5,627 bases of DNA from Pseudomonadota bacterium (GTDB lineage: Bacteria > Pseudomonadota > Alphaproteobacteria > Caulobacterales > Caulobacteraceae): positions 1 to 5,627 of the forward strand of contig JAEZIH010000062.1 of the NCBI GenBank assembly GCA_023416055.1, written 5' to 3'. A program made the position numbers and the translations under genes. Positions 1 to 5,627 of this stretch are shown in pieces; position 1 is the stretch's first letter; the number at the start of each line of letters is the position of its first letter. The notes beneath the pieces were generated by a model. It searched no databases. It was given only the letters and a program-made list of their open reading frames with translations, and was not told where the DNA came from.

Positions 1-558
1 GCCCTCTACCCCGGCTCGCCCCTGCTGCTCGCCCGCGGCCTGCGCGCCGGCGACCGCTACCTCGGCTTCGAGATGAACCCGCCGGTGCTGGCCTTGCTCG
101 AGCAGGCGCTGGCCGATGTCCCGCAGGCCGAGGCGAGGGGCGGCGACGGCTACGACCAGGCCCCGGCCGCGGCGGCCGCGGCGCGGGGCGCCCTCGTGCT
201 CATCGACCCGCCCTTCGAGCGCCCCGATGACTACCACCGCGCCGCCGACGTCGCGGCGGCCATCGTCCGCGCCGACCCCCGCGCCACGGTCGCCGTCTGG
301 ACCCCCCTCAAGGACCTTGAAACCTTCGACGGCTTCCTGCGCCGCCTCGACAAGGCCGGCGCCCGCCGCGCCCTCGTCGCCGAGGCCCGGCTGCGTCCGC
401 TGACCAATCCGATGAAGATGAACGGCTGCGCCATGGTCGTGCTCAATCCGCCGCAAGACGCCGAGGCCGCCGCGCGCGAGATCTGCGGCTGGGTCGCCGA
501 CCGGCTGGGCGAGGCCGGGGCCCGCGCCGAGGTCTGGACCACGGGAGACGCCGCATGA
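1..558 (+). CDS. rlmJ: 23S rRNA (adenine-N6)-methyltransferase RlmJ, 3' part
   Basis: The reading frame is open from the first base, so the start lies outside the window; 185 C-terminal residues are present. Seen: a YPGSP motif at window residues 3-7, an acidic EMNP segment (24-27) where E. coli RlmJ has ELHP, a DG pair (49-50), the catalytic motif IV as IDPPFE (68-73), and a C-terminal NPP (about 142-144). From memory of E. coli RlmJ (about 280 aa, YPGSP near residue 97), roughly 95 N-terminal residues are missing. The family transfers a methyl group from S-adenosylmethionine to N6 of A2030 in 23S rRNA, acting on naked rRNA in the cytoplasm. The fourth motif residue is Phe instead of the Tyr of E. 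coli; N6-adenine methyltransferases tolerate either. The stop overlaps the next gene's start (ATGA), implying co-transcription and translational coupling. Confidence 0.9.
   Translation, partial: ALYPGSPLLLARGLRAGDRYLGFEMNPPVLALLEQALADVPQAEARGGDGYDQAPAAAAAARGALVLIDPPFERPDDYHRAADVAAAIVRADPRATVAVWTPLKDLETFDGFLRRLDKAGARRALVAEARLRPLTNPMKMNGCAMVVLNPPQDAEAAAREICGWVADRLGEAGARAEVWTTGDAA
544..547 (+). promoter_or_regulatory. Ribosome binding site of the amidotransferase gene
   Basis: GGAG lies 7 nt before the ATG at 555, inside the last codons of rlmJ. The good Shine-Dalgarno match and spacing support the ATG at 555 as the start despite the 4-nt overlap with the upstream gene. Confidence 0.6.
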
Positions 559-1244
559 AGCGCATCGCCATCCTCGAAACCGGCGCCCCGCCCCCCGCCC
601 TGGCGGAGAAGCACGGCGACTACCCGGCCATGTTCCGCATCCTGCTGGGCGACGACTTCGCCTTCGAGACCTTCCGCTCCCAGGCCGGCGAATGGCCCGA
701 CCCCGACGCCTTCGACGCGGCGATCATCACCGGCTCGGCCGCCGGGGTCTATGAGGACGCGCCGTGGATCGCCGACCTGCTCGACTGGATCCGCGCCGCC
801 CGGGGCCGCACCCGGCTGATCGGCATCTGCTTCGGCCATCAGGCCATGGCCCAGGCCCTCGGCGGCCGGGTCGAGAAGTCGGGCCGCGGCTGGGGCGTCG
901 GCCTGCACCGCTACGAGGTCGTCTCGATGGAGCCGTGGATGGACCCGCCCGCGCCGACCATGGCCGTCCCCGTCTCACATCAGGATCAGGTGGTCGAGAA
1001 GCCGGCCGACGCCCGCGTCACCGTCCGCAGCGACTTCACCCCCTTCGCCGGCCTGGCCTGGGGCGACGACGCGATCAGCTTCCAGGGCCATCCCGAGTTC
1101 ACCCCCGCCTACGCCGCCGACCTGACCGGCGGTCGCCGGGAGCGCATCGGCGCCGAAATCGTCGATCCCGCCCTCGACAGCCTGACCGGGCCCGACGACC
1201 GCGCCCGCGTCGGCCAGTGGCTGCGCCGCTTCATCGCAGGCTGA
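555..1244 (+). CDS. Stand-alone class I glutamine amidotransferase (GMP synthase glutaminase-like)
   Basis: A 229-residue protein made almost entirely of one class I glutaminase domain. Seen: an oxyanion-strand type motif TGSAAGVYED (59-68), the nucleophile elbow GICFGHQ with Cys92 (residues 90-96), SHQDQ (141-145) typical of the GuaA/COG0518 group, and QGHPEF (177-182) giving His179 and Glu181. The Cys-His-Glu triad is therefore complete. Such domains hydrolyse glutamine and pass ammonia to an acceptor; no ATP-pyrophosphatase or synthetase domain is fused here or encoded nearby. The length fits the free-standing GATase1 proteins often annotated as GMP synthase-like or YxxA-type amidotransferases, whose substrates are mostly unknown. 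It could instead be a gamma-glutamyl hydrolase-like enzyme. The ATGA overlap with rlmJ and the good ribosome site point to one operon. True GuaA is unlikely because the C-terminal synthetase half is absent. Confidence 0.85.
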   Translation: MKRIAILETGAPPPALAEKHGDYPAMFRILLGDDFAFETFRSQAGEWPDPDAFDAAIITGSAAGVYEDAPWIADLLDWIRAARGRTRLIGICFGHQAMAQALGGRVEKSGRGWGVGLHRYEVVSMEPWMDPPAPTMAVPVSHQDQVVEKPADARVTVRSDFTPFAGLAWGDDAISFQGHPEFTPAYAADLTGGRRERIGAEIVDPALDSLTGPDDRARVGQWLRRFIAG

Positions 1245-1251
1245 TCCCGCC

Positions 1252-1266
1252 GCGGCCCGGCGCCGC
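1252..1266 (+). terminator. Weak GC hairpin after the amidotransferase gene
   Basis: GCGGC (1252-1256) pairs perfectly with GCCGC (1262-1266) around a 5-nt loop, 8 nt after the TGA. There is no T-tract behind it, so it is not a classical intrinsic terminator. In such GC-rich DNA a 5-bp stem can arise by chance. Confidence 0.2.
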
Positions 1267-1319
1267 TAAGCCTTGCGCAACAAATCCGTGCGACGACCAC
1301 GCCTCAGGTCGGATTGTTC

Positions 1320-3809
<2,490 letters not shown>

Positions 3810-3813
3810 GCCC

Positions 3814-4686
3814 TTACGGCCACTTCACCACCGGCGGCATCGAACTCAGGATCGACTCCACGTTGCCGCCGGTCTTCAGCCCGAACATCGTCCCGCGGTC
3901 GTACAGCAGGTTGAACTCGACGTAGCGGCCGCGGCGCACCAGCTGCTCCTCGCGTTCCTCCGCCGTCCACGCCTCGCCCATCCGCCCCCGAACGATGCGC
4001 GGATAGACCTCCAGGAAGGCCTCGCCGACGTCGCGGGTGAAGGCGAAGTCTCGCCCCCGGTCGCCGCTGTCCAGATGGTCGTAGAAGATCCCTCCCGTGC
4101 CACGCGGCTCGTTGCGGTGTGGCAGGAAGAAGTACTCGTCGCACCACGCCTTGAACTTCGCGTGCCAGTCCGGGTCGTGGGCGTCGCAGGCGGCCTTCAT
4201 CGCGGCGTGGAAGGCGACGGTGTCCGGATGATCGTCGCGCCGGTCCGCGGCCAGCACCGGCGTCAGGTCCGCGCCCCCGCCGAACCACGCCTTGGTGGTG
4301 GCGATGAAGCGGGTGTTCATGTGCACCGCCGGCACGCGCGGGCTGGCCGGATGGGCGATCAGGCTGATCCCGGTGGCGAAGAAGCGCGGGTCCTCGGCCG
4401 CTCCCGGCACCTTGCGGGCGTAATCGGCGGGGAAGGCGCCGTGCACCGTCGAGACGTGCACCCCGACCTTCTCGAACAGCCGCCCGTGCATCATCCCCAT
4501 GACCCCGCCGCCGCCCTCGGCCCGCTCCCAGGGGGTGCGAACGAAGCGTCCCGGCTCTCCCGGAAACAGGTCCGGCGAGGCCTCGTCCTCCAGCGCCTCG
4601 AAGGCGACGTGGATGCGGTCCCTCAGGCCCTCGAACCAGTTGCGGGCTTCGGCTTTCAGGTCGGCGAACGGATCAGCGTCGGTCAT
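3814..4686 (-). CDS. hemF: Oxygen-dependent coproporphyrinogen III oxidase HemF (copy A, complete)
   Basis: 290 residues, close to the about 300 of E. coli HemF. The enzyme oxidatively decarboxylates two propionates of coproporphyrinogen III with O2, giving protoporphyrinogen IX in aerobic heme synthesis; it is a cytoplasmic homodimer. Seen: VHMNTRFI (121-128), [10 protein letters not shown] (134-143) with Asp140, [20 protein letters not shown] (186-205), and the C-terminal [20 protein letters not shown] (252-271). His112, 122, 160 and 190 match the spacing of the four conserved histidines of E. coli HemF (96, 106, 145, 175). The start is taken at the Met of MTDADPF, because the second copy starts with the same residues and similarity drops in the possible 20-residue in-frame extension upstream. 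No clear Shine-Dalgarno precedes it. It converges on the kinase gene with a 4-nt gap between stop codons, and diverges from a near-identical second hemF. Confidence 0.96.
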   Translation of the reverse strand: MTDADPFADLKAEARNWFEGLRDRIHVAFEALEDEASPDLFPGEPGRFVRTPWERAEGGGGVMGMMHGRLFEKVGVHVSTVHGAFPADYARKVPGAAEDPRFFATGISLIAHPASPRVPAVHMNTRFIATTKAWFGGGADLTPVLAADRRDDHPDTVAFHAAMKAACDAHDPDWHAKFKAWCDEYFFLPHRNEPRGTGGIFYDHLDSGDRGRDFAFTRDVGEAFLEVYPRIVRGRMGEAWTAEEREEQLVRRGRYVEFNLLYDRGTMFGLKTGGNVESILSSMPPVVKWP

Positions 4687-4798
4687 CCGCGGCTTGTATG
4701 CGGTCCCGCGGGGAGGGTGAAGTGCGCCCCGCGCCGCTGACTGCAAGAACCAAGCTGAAGCCCTCCCCCTCGATGGGGGAGGGTGGGGGTGGAGGCAG
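4049..4798 (-). repeat. Left arm of large inverted repeat (hemF copy A plus upstream region)
   Basis: Read on the - strand, this arm matches 4873-5627 on the + strand. Base x pairs with 9676-x from 4049 to 4784; the right arm then has 5 extra bases (4887-4891). By eye: 33 mismatches in 638 coding bases, 11 in the 74-nt leader, 1 in the 23-nt palindrome. The outer boundary is set only by the window end, so the repeat may continue to the hemF stop or beyond. Confidence 0.93.
4761..4783. repeat. C/G-rich palindrome, left (REP-like)
   Basis: CCCTCCCCC (4761-4769) pairs with GGGGGAGGG (4775-4783) in a perfect 9-bp stem around a 5-nt loop TCGAT. It occurs again, inverted and with one base change, at 4893-4915. 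Short palindromes of this CCCTCCCC/GGGGAGGG type are, to my knowledge, scattered between genes in many alphaproteobacterial genomes. The stem is followed by no T-run. It could still act as an RNA hairpin in the copy A leader, since it lies about 75 nt upstream of that start codon. Confidence 0.7.
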
Positions 4799-4892
4799 GC
4801 TGATTCAGGCGGAACCCCTATCGGGCTCCGTCGAAAAGGCAGGCAGCCTCCCGCGCCATATCCTGCGCCTCGCTGCCTCCACCCCCTCCTAA

Positions 4893-4915
4893 CCCTCCCC
4901 CATCGAGGGGGAGGA
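4893..4915. repeat. C/G-rich palindrome, right (REP-like)
   Basis: This is the inverted counterpart of the palindrome at 4761-4783, identical except at one terminal base (A at 4915). The stem is CCTCCCCC with GGGGGAGG around an ATCGA-containing loop. On its inner side it carries five bases, TCCTA (4887-4891), that the left element lacks. Confidence 0.7.
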
Positions 4916-4989
4916 CTTCATTTTGGCTCCTGCCGCCTGCGGCGCGGGGCGCACTTCACCGGCTCCGCCGGACCGCATACAAGCCGCGG

Positions 4990-5627
4990 ATGACCGACGC
5001 CGATCCGTTCGCCGACCTGAAGGCCGAAGCCCGCACCTGGTTCGAGGGCCTTAGGGACCGCATCCACGCCGCCTTCGAGGCGCTGGAGGACGAGGCTTCG
5101 CCGGAACTGTTTCCGGGCCCGCCGGGGCGCTTCGTGCGCACGCCGTGGAAACGGCCGGAGGGCGGCGGCGGGGTGATGGGGATGATGCACGGGCGGCTGT
5201 TCGAGAAGGTCGGGGTGCACGTCTCGACGGTGCACGGCGCCTTCCCGGCCGATTACGCCCGCAACGTGCCGGGAGCGGCCGAGGACCCGCGCTTCTTCGC
5301 CACCGGCATCAGCCTGATCGCCCATCCGGCCAGCCCGCGCGTGCCGGCGGTTCACATGAACACGCGCTTCATCGCCACCACGAAGGCGTGGTTCGGCGGC
5401 GGGGCGGATCTGACGCCGGTGCTGGCCGCGGACCGGCGCGACGATCATCCGGACACCGTCGCCTTCCACGCCGCGATGAAGGCCGCCTGCGACGCCCACG
5501 ATCCGGACTGGCACGCCCGCTTCAAGGCGTGGTGCGACGAGTACTTCTTCCTGCCACACCGCAACGAGCCGCGTGGCACGGGAGGGATCTTCTACGACCA
5601 TCTGGACAGCGGCGACCGGGGGCGAGA
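4990..5627 (+). CDS. hemF: Oxygen-dependent coproporphyrinogen III oxidase HemF (copy B, 3'-truncated by window end)
   Basis: The frame is open from the ATG at 4990 to the window end, giving 212 residues of an expected 290 or so, with no stop or frameshift. It matches copy A at 204 of 212 residues. Changes from A to B are N16T, V27A, D39E, E44P, E54K, A56P, K92N and K177R. None touches the conserved histidines (112, 122, 160, 190), the VHMNTRF and GGGADLTP motifs, or the [10 protein letters not shown] segment, so the part seen should be functional. The reaction is as for copy A. Of 28 changed codons, 20 are synonymous, suggesting purifying selection on both copies. Four replacements cluster in residues 39-56, which looks like a surface stretch. 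The start is supported by alignment with copy A; no clear ribosome site is seen. Whether the missing C-terminus is intact cannot be judged. Confidence 0.92.
   Translation, partial: MTDADPFADLKAEARTWFEGLRDRIHAAFEALEDEASPELFPGPPGRFVRTPWKRPEGGGGVMGMMHGRLFEKVGVHVSTVHGAFPADYARNVPGAAEDPRFFATGISLIAHPASPRVPAVHMNTRFIATTKAWFGGGADLTPVLAADRRDDHPDTVAFHAAMKAACDAHDPDWHARFKAWCDEYFFLPHRNEPRGTGGIFYDHLDSGDRGR

Larger units (their letters stand above)
4761..4915. mobile_element. Possible MITE/BIME-like palindromic intergenic element
   Basis: Two inverted REP-like palindromes (4761-4783, 4893-4915), with inward C/G-rich extensions ending in TGCCTCC-type sequence, flank a 74-nt core (4799-4872). The core holds an imperfect hairpin (GGAACCC 4811-4817 with GGGCTCC 4823-4829) and a short AGGC-A-GCCT (4841-4849). 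TGAAG just outside the left end is mirrored by CTTCA just outside the right end, so the inversion does not stop at the palindromes. No coding sequence, transposase or target-site duplication is seen. It may be a non-autonomous element, a REP pair, or simply the junction of the hemF inversion. Confidence 0.45.
4687..4989. other. Divergent intergenic region between the two hemF genes
   Basis: This 303-nt stretch has no credible gene. It holds a 74-nt leader for each hemF (4687-4760 for the - strand copy, 4916-4989 for the + strand copy), the two C/G-rich palindromes, and the 74-nt core. The leaders align without gaps at 63 of 74 positions. A 22-nt block (4939-4960 in the + copy) and the last 20 nt before the ATG are identical. 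Promoters must lie here, but I could not identify convincing -35/-10 boxes, an FNR-type TTGA-N6-TCAA site or an Irr-type box. No Shine-Dalgarno sequence is visible before either ATG. Confidence 0.7.
4873..5627 (+). repeat. Right arm of large inverted repeat (hemF copy B plus upstream region)
   Basis: This is the mirror image of 4049-4798 and runs to the last base of the window, where identity is still perfect (5521-5627, 107 nt without a difference). Differences are unevenly spread: 14 fall in 5097-5175, while 5176-5246 and 5410-5501 are identical to the other arm. Confidence 0.93.

Noticed and set aside
1273..1280. Perfect 8-bp palindrome TTGCGCAA upstream of the kinase gene as an operator
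   Set aside because: It is too short to stand out by itself, has no second copy nearby, and no recognisable promoter elements sit around it.
1314..1319. TTG at 1314 as the kinase start
   Set aside because: The ATG at 1320 is two codons later, has AGG at 1306-1308 (11 nt upstream) and GGA at 1311-1313 in reach, and gives a typical signal peptide. The choice changes the protein by only two residues.
4075..4740. Open frame on the + strand opposite hemF copy A, and a similar one on the - strand at 4918-5601
   Set aside because: The two translated products resemble each other, which might look like a conserved family. That similarity only reflects the hemF duplication read antisense.
4687..4746. 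20-residue N-terminal extension of HemF copy A from an upstream in-frame ATG
   Set aside because: The middle of the extension is not conserved in copy B, the leader evolves like non-coding DNA (about 85% identity), and the extension would overlap the candidate promoter region.
4698..4892. 64-codon open frame on the + strand across the palindromic element
   Set aside because: It overlaps the hemF leader and the REP-like hairpins, is low-complexity, and has no match to any known protein type or ribosome site.

Overview
The window is very GC-rich, strongly biased to G/C at third codon positions, and densely packed. Together with alphaproteobacterial-looking protein sequences and a C/G-rich intergenic palindromic repeat, this suggests an alphaproteobacterium, plausibly Caulobacterales (for example a Brevundimonas-like organism). 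That placement is an inference from composition and protein style, not from a marker gene.

Left part (1-1244, + strand): the 3' end of rlmJ (23S rRNA adenine-N6 methyltransferase) overlaps by ATGA a stand-alone class I glutamine amidotransferase. The two look like an operon. A short gap of about 75 nt with a weak hairpin follows.

Middle (1320-3809, + strand): a large hybrid sensor histidine kinase. It has a signal peptide, a periplasmic TPR-like helical sensor region of about 380 residues, one transmembrane helix, HisKA, HATPase and a C-terminal receiver domain. No partner response regulator or HPt gene is visible. It ends only 4 nt from the stop codon of the convergent hemF.

Right part (3814-5627): the notable feature. 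A complete hemF (oxygen-dependent coproporphyrinogen III oxidase) on the - strand stands head to head with a second hemF on the + strand, which the window end cuts at residue 212. The two copies and their 74-nt upstream regions form an inverted repeat of at least 750 bp per arm (4049-4798 and 4873-5627) around a 74-nt spacer. A C/G-rich palindrome sits at the inner end of each arm. Over the shared 638 coding bases I count 33 differences (about 95% identity), falling in 28 codons: 20 synonymous and 8 amino-acid changing. This looks like two diverged, selected alleles rather than a simple fold-back copy. It could be a real inverted duplication, or two strains' hemF loci joined at the palindromic repeat during assembly.

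Functionally, the window links rRNA modification, a glutamine-dependent enzyme of unknown substrate, membrane signalling and heme biosynthesis. Apart from the rlmJ/amidotransferase overlap, nothing shows that these genes work together. I see no tRNA, rRNA, CRISPR array, transposase or phage gene.
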